The notes under the pieces are model-generated. The model saw nothing but the letters and a program-made list of their open reading frames with translations, was not told the DNA's origin and did not search any database. From IMG/VR virus record IMGVR_UViG_3300042514_000185, positions 1 to 30,550 of that record: a stretch of DNA of 30,550 nt; one strand, 5' to 3'. The stretch comes from a virus. A program made the translations under genes and the position numbers. Positions within the stretch are counted from its first letter, which is position 1, and each line of letters starts with the position of its first letter. Below are positions 23,918 to 30,550 of this stretch, piece after piece.

Positions 23918-24445
23918 ATGTCAAGTCATCTTATGGTGGATATCGAAGGCCTGGCTACAACGCCAGATGCTACTATTTTGACTATTGCTGCACAGTCATT
24001 TAATCCCTTTGACACTGGTTACTACGATAATAGATTCTTTTATGCTCGAGTAACATTAGAAAGTCAAGAAGATCGTGCAATAAATGACGAAACAATTGCA
24101 TGGTGGGCAACACAAAAAGAAGCACAGGAAGAAGCATTTAACGAAAATAATCGTATTTCTTTAGAAGATGCTCTAGATGGACTTTATAAAATTTCATGGC
24201 AACATGATTTTATTTGGGCAAATGGCCCAACTTATGATATTAATATTTTAGAACATGCTTATCGTTCTAAAGACAAAAAACAACCGTGGCAATATTATAA
24301 AATACGTGATGCTAGATCTATCTATTCACTTTATCCTGGTTTGCCAAAACCACTTACTAGTCATCATGCATTGGAAGATTGTAAACGTCAAATTGACATG
24401 CTGCAAGCCACCTTTAAACATTTGAATATAACAGAAATTAGATGA
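23918..24445 (+). CDS. DEDDh-family 3'-5' exonuclease (exoribonuclease-like), 175 aa
   Basis: The RNase T/DnaQ-type active site is complete: D8-x-E10 in LMVDIEG, D107 in NGPTYDINIL, and H149-x-A-x-x-D154 in HHALED. The RAINDETIAWWATQ stretch (residues of about 52-67) and compact length match small phage and bacterial exonucleases related to the Rv2179c-type exoribonucleases. It probably removes nucleotides from 3' ends of RNA or DNA in the cytoplasm; the true substrate cannot be read. It is first in a tight operon: its stop overlaps the next start by 4 bases (ATGA). The start at 23918 follows two in-frame stops; only a weak GAGA is available as Shine-Dalgarno. Confidence 0.85.
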   Translation: MSSHLMVDIEGLATTPDATILTIAAQSFNPFDTGYYDNRFFYARVTLESQEDRAINDETIAWWATQKEAQEEAFNENNRISLEDALDGLYKISWQHDFIWANGPTYDINILEHAYRSKDKKQPWQYYKIRDARSIYSLYPGLPKPLTSHHALEDCKRQIDMLQATFKHLNITEIR

Positions 24446-24831
24446 TTAATCTTAAATCTACCAGCCCAAAATATAACCCATATGTTCCTGAAAAGAGTTT
24501 TAGGCCCAAATGTGAGCATGAAGGCTGCTCTGAGCCAAAAGTTATTTGCACTATATCTAAAAAAACTAACGGGCCATTATACAACAGATTATGTCGTAAG
24601 CACCACAATCAAAAATACTATAATGATGAACCTGCGTTGACTTCTACAGCTAGGAAGTTAGGATTAACATCTACACAATATGTCGAACGAGCAGCAATCA
24701 TACGCGGATTTAATTCACATTGGGATTATGAAAAATGGTTAAAAACACAGCCTAAACAAGCATTACCAACAATTAAAGATGTTATATTCACGGAAATTAA
24801 TGCAAGATCTAGGGTAACTATTTCAGAATGA
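24442..24831 (+). CDS. Small zinc-motif protein, 129 aa
   Basis: C24-x4-C29, C36 and C51-x2-H54-H55 make a plausible zinc-binding site in the first 60 residues (KCEHEGCSEPKVIC and LCRKHH). The remainder is basic and helical, with LGLTSTQYVERAAIIRGF suggesting a small helical DNA- or RNA-contact segment. Function is not recognised. It sits in 4-base overlaps with both neighbours (ATGA at each end), so it is translated as part of the exonuclease-acetyltransferase-kinase cassette. Confidence 0.65.
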   Translation: MINLKSTSPKYNPYVPEKSFRPKCEHEGCSEPKVICTISKKTNGPLYNRLCRKHHNQKYYNDEPALTSTARKLGLTSTQYVERAAIIRGFNSHWDYEKWLKTQPKQALPTIKDVIFTEINARSRVTISE

Positions 24832-25304
24832 TTTCTATAGAAATTGTCAATGAACTAACTAATCAAAGTAGTGTAAGTGAACTGTTGAAACGTTCATTCT
24901 TATACAAATCTGCTGGGGAAATGCCTTCTCTAATATCTAAAAATGTAGAACATTTGATTGAAATAGAGAAAATAACATATCTAATTAATCTAATTGAGAA
25001 CCCCAAGTTTTACATACTGGCAAAAGATCAAGAAAAGATAGTTGGGTTCGGTATAGTTAGCGAGTCAAGTTTACAATACTTTTACGATTTGACTTGGGTA
25101 TGTGTTGATCCTGATTATAGAAATCAAGGTCTCGGTAAACAAATAACTGCAAAAGCAGTAGAATTTGCTAGCAGTCGTGATAGAACAATTATAATTACAA
25201 CAGAAATTCCTAAATTTTATACAGATTTAGGATTTATACAGTTAGGATCTTACCGCCCAGGGTGGTACTTAATGTCATCATCCATACTAAAGGACAACAT
25301 ATGA
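24828..25304 (+). CDS. GNAT-family N-acetyltransferase, 158 aa
   Basis: The acetyl-CoA binding motif A is clear: VDPDYRNQGLGKQI with R98-x-x-G101-x-G103. It is preceded by the beta-strand DLTWVCV and followed by motif B, KFYTDLGF (residues 129-136). The length is typical for a single GNAT domain. These enzymes transfer acetyl from acetyl-CoA to an amine; the acceptor (host protein, small molecule, modified base) is unknown. Start and stop overlap the neighbours by 4 bases, so it is co-translated with the exonuclease and dNMP kinase. A role in modifying host proteins early in infection is possible but only inferred. Confidence 0.8.
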   Translation: MISIEIVNELTNQSSVSELLKRSFLYKSAGEMPSLISKNVEHLIEIEKITYLINLIENPKFYILAKDQEKIVGFGIVSESSLQYFYDLTWVCVDPDYRNQGLGKQITAKAVEFASSRDRTIIITTEIPKFYTDLGFIQLGSYRPGWYLMSSSILKDNI

Positions 25305-25951
25305 TTATTGGAATTTCAGGATTAATAGGCAGCGGCAAAGATACTGTAGCTGATTATCTAGTGAATGTGCATGGGTTTCGTAGAGAAAGTTTTGCAGGAA
25401 CTCTTAAGGACGCAGTATCAGCAGTATTTGGTTGGGATAGAGTACTGTTAGAAGGTCGTACTAAAGCGTCGAGGGAATGGCGTGAGCAAGTAGATCTATG
25501 GTGGGCAGAACGGTTGCACATGCCTCACTTAACTCCACGCTGGATATTACAATACTGGGGTACTGAAGTAATGCGTAAGGGCTTCCATGATGATATTTGG
25601 ATTGCCAGTATTGAAAATAAAATACGAAATCTTAAAGATAATGTGGTAATTTCAGATTGTCGTTTTCCCAACGAACTTACAGCAATTAGATCTTCTGGAG
25701 GGTTAGCCATTAGAACCAAGCGAGGTCCTGATCCAGAGTGGTTTCATGCAGCAGAAGTAGTAAATGGTGGCCCTACGCAGAATTTAAGTTGGGCTAGTAA
25801 TAAATCAGTACTAGATACTTATAAAGTACATGCCAGCGAAACTGCCTGGGCGGGAACAGAATTCAATCATGTACTAGACAATAACGGCACAATGGATGAG
25901 CTATATGCTCAAGTTGACTCTTTAGTGCTGGGTATTAAAAATTCTCAATGA
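25301..25951 (+). CDS. gp1: Deoxynucleoside monophosphate kinase (T4 gp1-like), 216 aa
   Basis: The start is placed at ATG 25301 (MIIGISG), which has AAAGGA 7 bases upstream and overlaps the previous stop (ATGA); the frame is open 13 codons further but no better start exists. The P-loop GLIGSGKDT spans residues 7-15. TPRWILQYWGTEVMR (78-92) and ISDCRFPNE (117-125) match the T4 gp1-type kinase family, followed by the HASE segment (177-180). The enzyme phosphorylates dNMPs, including hydroxymethyl-dCMP in T4, to dNDPs for phage DNA synthesis. Length is close to the family norm (T4 gp1 241 aa). The 3' end overlaps the convergent HNH-like gene by 7 bases. Confidence 0.85.
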   Translation: MIIGISGLIGSGKDTVADYLVNVHGFRRESFAGTLKDAVSAVFGWDRVLLEGRTKASREWREQVDLWWAERLHMPHLTPRWILQYWGTEVMRKGFHDDIWIASIENKIRNLKDNVVISDCRFPNELTAIRSSGGLAIRTKRGPDPEWFHAAEVVNGGPTQNLSWASNKSVLDTYKVHASETAWAGTEFNHVLDNNGTMDELYAQVDSLVLGIKNSQ

Positions 25952-26292
25952 TCTGGTTCAAGATCACCTTGCTTCCAAGGTAAATCAGACTTAGCTACAT
26001 CCACTACGCAATTTTGACAAATTGTTTTAAGATTTTGTGCTACATTGTTATTTAGATTTCCATCTATATGAACCACTAAAAGCTGTGCGGCCCATCTCGA
26101 TCTAAATCCACATCGATCACAAACTGTTTTCTTTTTATATCCCGAGGTAGCCCACCTTGGTTCTTGTGGTTTTTTCTTTCGTCCTCGCTTTATACAGTAC
26201 TCGCAACGACTACGATATTGTATATTACCATTGGGTCTATGGTAAGCTACCGCTCTAGGACGCTGATTACAAGAGGAACATATAGGACGCAT
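25945..26292 (-). CDS. HNH/zinc-ribbon protein, 115 aa
   Basis: Four cysteine pairs form two probable zinc sites: C5-x2-C8 with C30-x2-C33, and C58-x2-C61 with C92-x2-C95. The second site encloses VVHIDGNLNNN ... NLKTICQNC (H75, D77, N79, N87), the layout of an HNH nuclease fold, but the last histidine seems absent. I know closely similar small proteins (MRPIC start, DLPWxxGDLEPD end) from T4-like aquatic phages, where the role is untested. The start is ATG 26292 (MRPIC), not the TTG six codons upstream; neither has a good Shine-Dalgarno. It is alone on minus between dNMP kinase and gp18 and could be a nuclease or a DNA-binding regulator. Confidence 0.7.
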   Translation of the reverse strand: MRPICSSCNQRPRAVAYHRPNGNIQYRSRCEYCIKRGRKKKPQEPRWATSGYKKKTVCDRCGFRSRWAAQLLVVHIDGNLNNNVAQNLKTICQNCVVDVAKSDLPWKQGDLEPDH

Positions 26293-26311
26293 GTAGTTAT
26301 TTATTACCAAA

Positions 26312-26326
26312 CCCTATCCAGTAGGG
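26312..26326. other. Short hairpin in divergent intergenic region
   Basis: CCCTA and TAGGG pair around TCCAG between the divergent HNH-like gene and gp18. On plus, a T-run follows about 18 bases later, so it is a poor intrinsic terminator. It might form in the 5' leader of the minus-strand gene. Confidence 0.3.
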
Positions 26327-26357
26327 AGCCGTTGTTGGGGTCTTTTTCAATAATTTA

Positions 26358-26364
26358 CTAAATA
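26358..26364 (+). promoter_or_regulatory. Late promoter motif CTAAATA for gp18
   Basis: CTAAATA lies 28 bases before the gp18 ATG, the same spacing as TATAAATA before the 2218-aa fibre gene. TAAGGA (26378-26383), 8 bases before the ATG, is the ribosome-binding site. Confidence 0.6.
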
Positions 26365-26391
26365 TTGTATATTATTATAAGGATTTAAATT

Positions 26392-29300
26392 ATGTCTAGC
26401 ACATTAGTATCCCCAGGCGTACAAGTTACGGTAGTTGATCAAAGTCAATATCTTCCAGCTGCTACTAACTCGGTTCCTCTCTTAGTTATCGCAACGGCTT
26501 CGAACAAACTGTCAGCAGATGGTGCAGGCATTGCTTCTGGTACATTGGCTGTTAATGCTGATAAATTATTCTTGGCAACAAGCCAACGTGCGTTATCTGC
26601 CAATTATGGCGTACCATTCTTTTATCAAACAACTAATGGCACTCCGATCAACGGATATGAACTTAACGAATATGGTCTTCTTGCTGCTTATTCGGCACTA
26701 GGCGTAACTAATCAATGTTATGTATTACGTGCTAACATTGACCTAGCTGCTCTTTCGGCTAGCTTAACTCGTCCAGTTGGCGATCCAGATAATGGCACAT
26801 ACTGGTTAGACACAGTTAATAGCACATGGGGCATTTATCAGTGGAATCAAACTACTTCGGCGTTTACTAATCAAATTCCTTTAGTAATTACTAGTACTGA
26901 TTATTTGAATTCAGGTTCTTCTATACCTTTACAAAGTTATGGTAGTATTGGTAATTACGCAGTGACAGCTACATACACTACAAATCCTATCTATTTTAAG
27001 CGTGGCGGACCAACAACAACTCAGTCAGATGACACAAGAATTACTGGTTTGTATAACACATGGGCACTCGTTGGTAGTACAGAATGGCAATCAGCTTGGG
27101 CGACAGTGCAAGGTACTAATACTCCAACTAGCTTAACTGCTGCTAATACATTCATAATTAATGGAACAACAATTACTGTTCCGGCTAGTCCAAATAATAC
27201 AGTAACAGGCATTGTTGATGCTATTACTTCGGCTGGGTTAACTGGTGTTTATGCTGCTAATATGGGCGGTGCACTTAATTTATACGCTGATCATGATGCT
27301 ACTGGTGTCACAATTGCAGTAACTGGCGCGTCTGGTAGTGGTACTGCTGCAACATTAACATTTGCTAGCCAAGCATCAGCTCCATTTACTGTTGGCAGTT
27401 CAATTTCAGTTAGTAACATTGATCCAGTTGAATATAATGGAACTTATGTTGTCACAGCCTGTACTACAACATCAGTATCGTATGCTTCTACTGAAGTCGC
27501 TGCATATGTTGACGGTGGTACAGTTGGTACACCAACCGGAACTGTTGTAGTGGCAGCTGGTACAGGAACAGTCCTTACTACATTAGGAATTACTGCAAAA
27601 ACCTATACATGCCCACGATATCAAGCAACTCCTAGCTATCAAGTACCGACTTGGAGCCAAGGCGGGTCAACTGCTATTGGAGTAACTGGTTCTATTTGGC
27701 AAAAAACAAATAATATTAACCTTGGTGTTAATATTGTAATGAAGTCATATAATTCGGCGTTGGGAGTATATGTAATTAATAATACTCCTGTTTACACAGG
27801 TTATAGCGCAGCAATTTATGGCTTAGATCCATCGGGTGGCGGCGAAAATATTCCAGCTGGCGCATTGTTTGCAAAGGCTATTCCATTTAATAATAGTACT
27901 GCTGGATTTACAATTTATAAGCGTTATGTAACTGGTCCAACGATTGTTACTGGTGATACAGTAAATCAAACATTCACTAATGGTAATGAATTTACTATTT
28001 CAGCAACACAGCCGGGAACAGAAACACTTACATCTGCTACTGTAACCCTTACAGGAACTACACCTAGTAGCTTTATTGCTGCTGTAAGTTCAGCTGACGT
28101 GCCATATGTTAGTGCTTCCATTGACAGCAACGGTGCAATTGTGTTCACACACAGCGCAGGTGGTAATATTATCCTGACAAACGTTACTGGAACTCCAGTT
28201 ACAGCAGCAGGATTTACAACTAGCACTTTCTTATGTTTCCAAAATTACGTAGCGGGTGTAGCATCAGGTATCACATTAAGCAATTGGGTATCTAGCCCAA
28301 CATTTACATATACTGCATCTAGTACAGCACCTGATCAAAATCCAACAGACGGTACATATTGGTATTACAGTGACCCAACTCAAGCTGATATTATGATTCA
28401 ACAGAACGGTGAATGGGTAGGATATCAAACTGTAACCTCTGATTCTCGTGGATATAATTTAACATTGTGTAATGCTACTGGGCCTATCATTAGTGCAACT
28501 GCACCTACTACACAAACTAATACAGCAGCTAGTCCATTAGCGTACGGTGATTTATGGGTCAACACAAGTGATTTAGAAAATTATCCGTTGTTATATCGTT
28601 GGCAAAATGTTAATGGTGTAGATCAGTGGGTAGAAATTGTTAATACAGATTCTACACAATCTAATGGTATCCTATTTCAGGATGCTCGTTGGGCTCCTAA
28701 TGGAATAACAGATCCAGTAAGCGCCGCGTTACCAACAATTCAAAGTTTGTTAACTAGCAACTATTTAGATCCAGATGCTCCTACCGCTGAATTGTATCCA
28801 GCAGGTCTATTGTTATGGAATACACGCCGTTCAGGATTTAACGTTAAGACTTATCAATCAAACTATTTTAATAATAATAGTTTTCCTACATATGAGTGGG
28901 CATCTACTACAACATATACAGTTGGTGAATACGTACAATACGATAGTCTTGTGTATGCGTGTATTGCTAACAGTACTGACGATATTCCAGATGCAAGTCC
29001 ATCTTTTTGGTCACTTCAGTCAGTAACTAACACATGGTTATCGGCTGCTGGTGTTCGTCCGGATGGTTCGCCATATATGGGTCGTCAAGCTCAACGTAAG
29101 ATTATTGTTAGTGCTTTGAAGAACGCAATAGATACTAATTCGTCTATTCGTGAAGAACAAAATGCGTTTAACTTAATAGCAGTTCCTGGATATCCGGAAC
29201 TATCTACTAACATGGTAGCATTAAACAATGAAATTAACAACGTAGCATTTAGTATTATTGATACTCCATTGCGTTTATCACCCGCTGATGTTGCTGCATG

Positions 29301-30027
29301 GGCAACTAATAATAACGGATTAGGATTACCAACTGCTGACGGTAATTTAGCAGCAGGCGATAGTTATGCAGCGGCATTTTATCCAAGTTGCCAAACAACT
29401 GATTTAAGTGGTAATACTGTTGTTACATATCCAAGCCATATGATGGTTCGTACAATTATACGTAACGATGAAATTGCTTATCCATGGTTAGCTCCGGCAG
29501 GTACAAGACGTGGTCTAGTTGATAATGCATTCCAATTAGGTTATATAGAGTCTATTACCGGGGCATTTACAACACTGGGTGTAAGTCAAGCACTACGTGA
29601 TGTATTATATCAAAATCAAGTTAATCCAATTACCTTTATTCCTGGTGTTGGTATTACTAACTTTGGTAATAAAACATTACAAGGTACATCATCAGCATTA
29701 GATCGTATCAACGTAGCTCGTTTAGTTTGCTATATGCGTGCCAGACTTGAGACAATTGGTAAACAATATTTGTTTGAACCAAATGATCAAATCACACGTA
29801 CTGAAATTAGCAACACAATTACAAGTTTACTAATTGATTTAGTGGCTAAACGTGGTGTTTACGACTATCTAGTGGTATGTGATACAACTAATAATACACC
29901 TACAACGATTGATCAAAATCAATTATGGGTTGATATTGCTATTGAACCAGTTAAGGCAGTGGAATTTATTTACATTCCATTACGTATTGAAAATACTGGA
30001 TCGATTGCAGCACAGGCAGTAGCCTAA
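26392..30027 (+). CDS. gp18: Tail sheath protein gp18, expanded form, 1211 aa
   Basis: Contractile tail sheath subunit. The N-terminus (SSTLVSPGVQVTVVDQSQYL) and residues 881-1211 are typical gp18: GRQAQRKIIVSALKNAIDTN, IREEQNAFNLIAVPGYPEL, SITGAFTTLGVSQALRDVLY, NPITFIPGVGITNFGNKTLQ, and a terminal VKAVEFIYIPLRIEN. T4 gp18 is 659 aa; about 550 extra residues lie in the middle. Those hold repeated Trp/Tyr modules: GTYWLD...YQWN at 130-160, GTYWYYSDPTQ at 650-675, GDLWVNTSDLENYPLLYRW from 718, and a chitin-binding-type module at about 834-873 (YTVGEYVQYDSLVYACI ... FW). The insertions are expected to face outward because the termini build the sheath contacts. It has its own late promoter and is followed by a hairpin and gp19. 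Confidence 0.88.
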   Translation: MSSTLVSPGVQVTVVDQSQYLPAATNSVPLLVIATASNKLSADGAGIASGTLAVNADKLFLATSQRALSANYGVPFFYQTTNGTPINGYELNEYGLLAAYSALGVTNQCYVLRANIDLAALSASLTRPVGDPDNGTYWLDTVNSTWGIYQWNQTTSAFTNQIPLVITSTDYLNSGSSIPLQSYGSIGNYAVTATYTTNPIYFKRGGPTTTQSDDTRITGLYNTWALVGSTEWQSAWATVQGTNTPTSLTAANTFIINGTTITVPASPNNTVTGIVDAITSAGLTGVYAANMGGALNLYADHDATGVTIAVTGASGSGTAATLTFASQASAPFTVGSSISVSNIDPVEYNGTYVVTACTTTSVSYASTEVAAYVDGGTVGTPTGTVVVAAGTGTVLTTLGITAKTYTCPRYQATPSYQVPTWSQGGSTAIGVTGSIWQKTNNINLGVNIVMKSYNSALGVYVINNTPVYTGYSAAIYGLDPSGGGENIPAGALFAKAIPFNNSTAGFTIYKRYVTGPTIVTGDTVNQTFTNGNEFTISATQPGTETLTSATVTLTGTTPSSFIAAVSSADVPYVSASIDSNGAIVFTHSAGGNIILTNVTGTPVTAAGFTTSTFLCFQNYVAGVASGITLSNWVSSPTFTYTASSTAPDQNPTDGTYWYYSDPTQADIMIQQNGEWVGYQTVTSDSRGYNLTLCNATGPIISATAPTTQTNTAASPLAYGDLWVNTSDLENYPLLYRWQNVNGVDQWVEIVNTDSTQSNGILFQDARWAPNGITDPVSAALPTIQSLLTSNYLDPDAPTAELYPAGLLLWNTRRSGFNVKTYQSNYFNNNSFPTYEWASTTTYTVGEYVQYDSLVYACIANSTDDIPDASPSFWSLQSVTNTWLSAAGVRPDGSPYMGRQAQRKIIVSALKNAIDTNSSIREEQNAFNLIAVPGYPELSTNMVALNNEINNVAFSIIDTPLRLSPADVAAWATNNNGLGLPTADGNLAAGDSYAAAFYPSCQTTDLSGNTVVTYPSHMMVRTIIRNDEIAYPWLAPAGTRRGLVDNAFQLGYIESITGAFTTLGVSQALRDVLYQNQVNPITFIPGVGITNFGNKTLQGTSSALDRINVARLVCYMRARLETIGKQYLFEPNDQITRTEISNTITSLLIDLVAKRGVYDYLVVCDTTNNTPTTIDQNQLWVDIAIEPVKAVEFIYIPLRIENTGSIAAQAVA

Positions 30028-30030
30028 ATA

Positions 30031-30054
30031 AATTGGGTAGGAAACTACCCAATT
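30031..30054 (+). terminator. Strong hairpin between gp18 and gp19 (terminator or processing site)
   Basis: AATTGGGTAG (30031-30040), GAAA loop and CTACCCAATT (30045-30054) form a perfect 10-bp stem closed by a GNRA-type tetraloop, 3 bases after the gp18 stop. Only a weak T-run (ATTTAAC) follows. It may stop transcription, protect the gp18 mRNA 3' end or mark RNase processing. The gp19 late motif begins 7 bases later. Confidence 0.6.
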
Positions 30055-30061
30055 CATTTAA

Positions 30062-30068
30062 CTAAATA
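30062..30068 (+). promoter_or_regulatory. Late promoter motif CTAAATA for gp19
   Basis: CTAAATA lies 21 bases before the gp19 ATG. GGAG (30078-30081), 8 bases before the ATG, is the ribosome-binding site. It gives the tube gene its own late transcript apart from the sheath. Confidence 0.6.
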
Positions 30069-30089
30069 AAGTATATCGGAGATTAACAA

Positions 30090-30550
30090 ATGGCAACATC
30101 ATCACTAACTAACATGACAGTTCCTCTAGGAATAAACGGTCAAAGTCCATCGACACAAGGCCTTTTAATGCCTAAGCTGGCATATCGTTATCGTGTTTTC
30201 TTTAATAACTTTGGTGTTAGTACTCCTACCACGGAATTAACTAAACAAGTTATGAAGTTTGATCGTCCTCATGTTCAATTTGAGGAAATTAAACTGCCAA
30301 TTTATAACAGTACTGTTAAAATTGCTGGAAAACACAGCTGGCAAGATGTTACTTGCGATTTGCGCGATGATGCTGTTGGTAATGTAAGCCGTTTAGTTGG
30401 CGAGCAATTACAAAAGCAATTAGACTTTTTGGAACAAAGTTCTGCAACTGCTGCTAATACGTATAAATTTACTGTTACATTACAAGTATTAGATGGCGGC
30501 AATGGTATACAAGAAGCTGTTGTATTAGAGCAATGGAATATCTTAGGTTG
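30090..30550 (+). CDS. gp19: Tail tube protein gp19 (3' end outside window)
   Basis: The first 153 codons are present; the frame is open at the window edge. The sequence MATSSLTNMTVPLGINGQSP is followed by LMPKLAYRYRVFFNNFGV, TKQVMKFDRPHVQFEEIKLP, IYNSTVKIAGKHSWQDVTCD and ending VVLEQWNILG. This is the gp19 tail-tube fold, which stacks as hexamers inside the sheath. T4 gp19 is 163 aa, so only a short C-terminal part should be missing. Its place directly after gp18 matches the T4 order 18-19. Confidence 0.88.
   Translation, partial: MATSSLTNMTVPLGINGQSPSTQGLLMPKLAYRYRVFFNNFGVSTPTTELTKQVMKFDRPHVQFEEIKLPIYNSTVKIAGKHSWQDVTCDLRDDAVGNVSRLVGEQLQKQLDFLEQSSATAANTYKFTVTLQVLDGGNGIQEAVVLEQWNILG

Noticed and set aside
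26312-26350. Rho-independent terminator before gp18
   Set aside because: The stem has only 5 bp and the T-run begins about 18 bases after it, too far for an intrinsic terminator.

Overview
This window is a piece of an AT-rich, T4-like tailed phage genome (a contractile-tail myovirus). The diagnostic evidence is a set of T4-type virion genes: neck proteins gp13 and gp14, tail terminator/sheath stabiliser gp15, tail sheath gp18 and the start of tail tube gp19. A T4 gp1-type dNMP kinase and T4-style late promoter motifs upstream of most structural transcription units support this. The style of the fibre proteins and of gp13/14/15 resembles T4-like phages from marine and freshwater bacteria, but the host cannot be named from the sequence. 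No tRNA, rRNA, CRISPR array, insertion sequence or integrase was seen, and no gene-free stretch exceeds 300 bases.

Layout. (1) 1-16.9 kb, plus strand: a fibre/adhesin locus. It holds the 3' end of one fibre gene, giant fibre proteins of 2218 and 1952 aa, a 624-aa fibre protein, two small paralogous fibre-tip-like proteins (92 and 358 aa, the second with a glycine-rich domain), and a 126-aa conserved phage protein. The large proteins are built from short Gly/Asn/Thr/Ser-rich repeats and from larger modules (455 bp and 240 bp) copied within and between genes without indels. (2) 16.9-20.7 kb: a conserved unknown gene on plus runs into a minus-strand unit gp14-gp15-Nudix hydrolase. (3) 20.7-23.0 kb, plus strand: a small coiled-coil protein, a 381-aa unknown protein and gp13. 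(4) 23.0-26.3 kb: a probable homing endonuclease, then a compact overlapping cassette (DEDDh exonuclease, zinc-motif protein, GNAT acetyltransferase, dNMP kinase), closed by a convergent HNH/zinc-ribbon gene. (5) 26.4 kb to the end: an unusually large sheath gene (1211 aa) and the tail tube gene, cut by the window edge.

Expression logic. Two promoter classes are readable. T4-like late motifs (TATAAATA or CTAAATA) lie just upstream of the 2218-aa fibre gene, gp14, gp13, gp18 and gp19. Consensus sigma70 promoters (TTGAC[A/T]-N17-TATA[A/C]T) lie upstream of the coiled-coil gene, the 381-aa gene and the exonuclease cassette. At all three, an ATG falls 6-9 bases after the -10 box, which predicts leaderless or nearly leaderless transcripts.

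The most notable regulatory structure is at gp13. An 8-bp inverted repeat covers its ribosome-binding site and start codon, and its 5' arm lies between the late motif and the expected late start site. Read-through RNA would therefore be hidden while late RNA would be open, as known for T4 lysozyme gene e. A weaker version sits at the homing endonuclease start. The other main points of interest are the repeat-driven architecture of the fibre locus and extra sugar-binding-like modules inserted into sheath, neck and terminator proteins.
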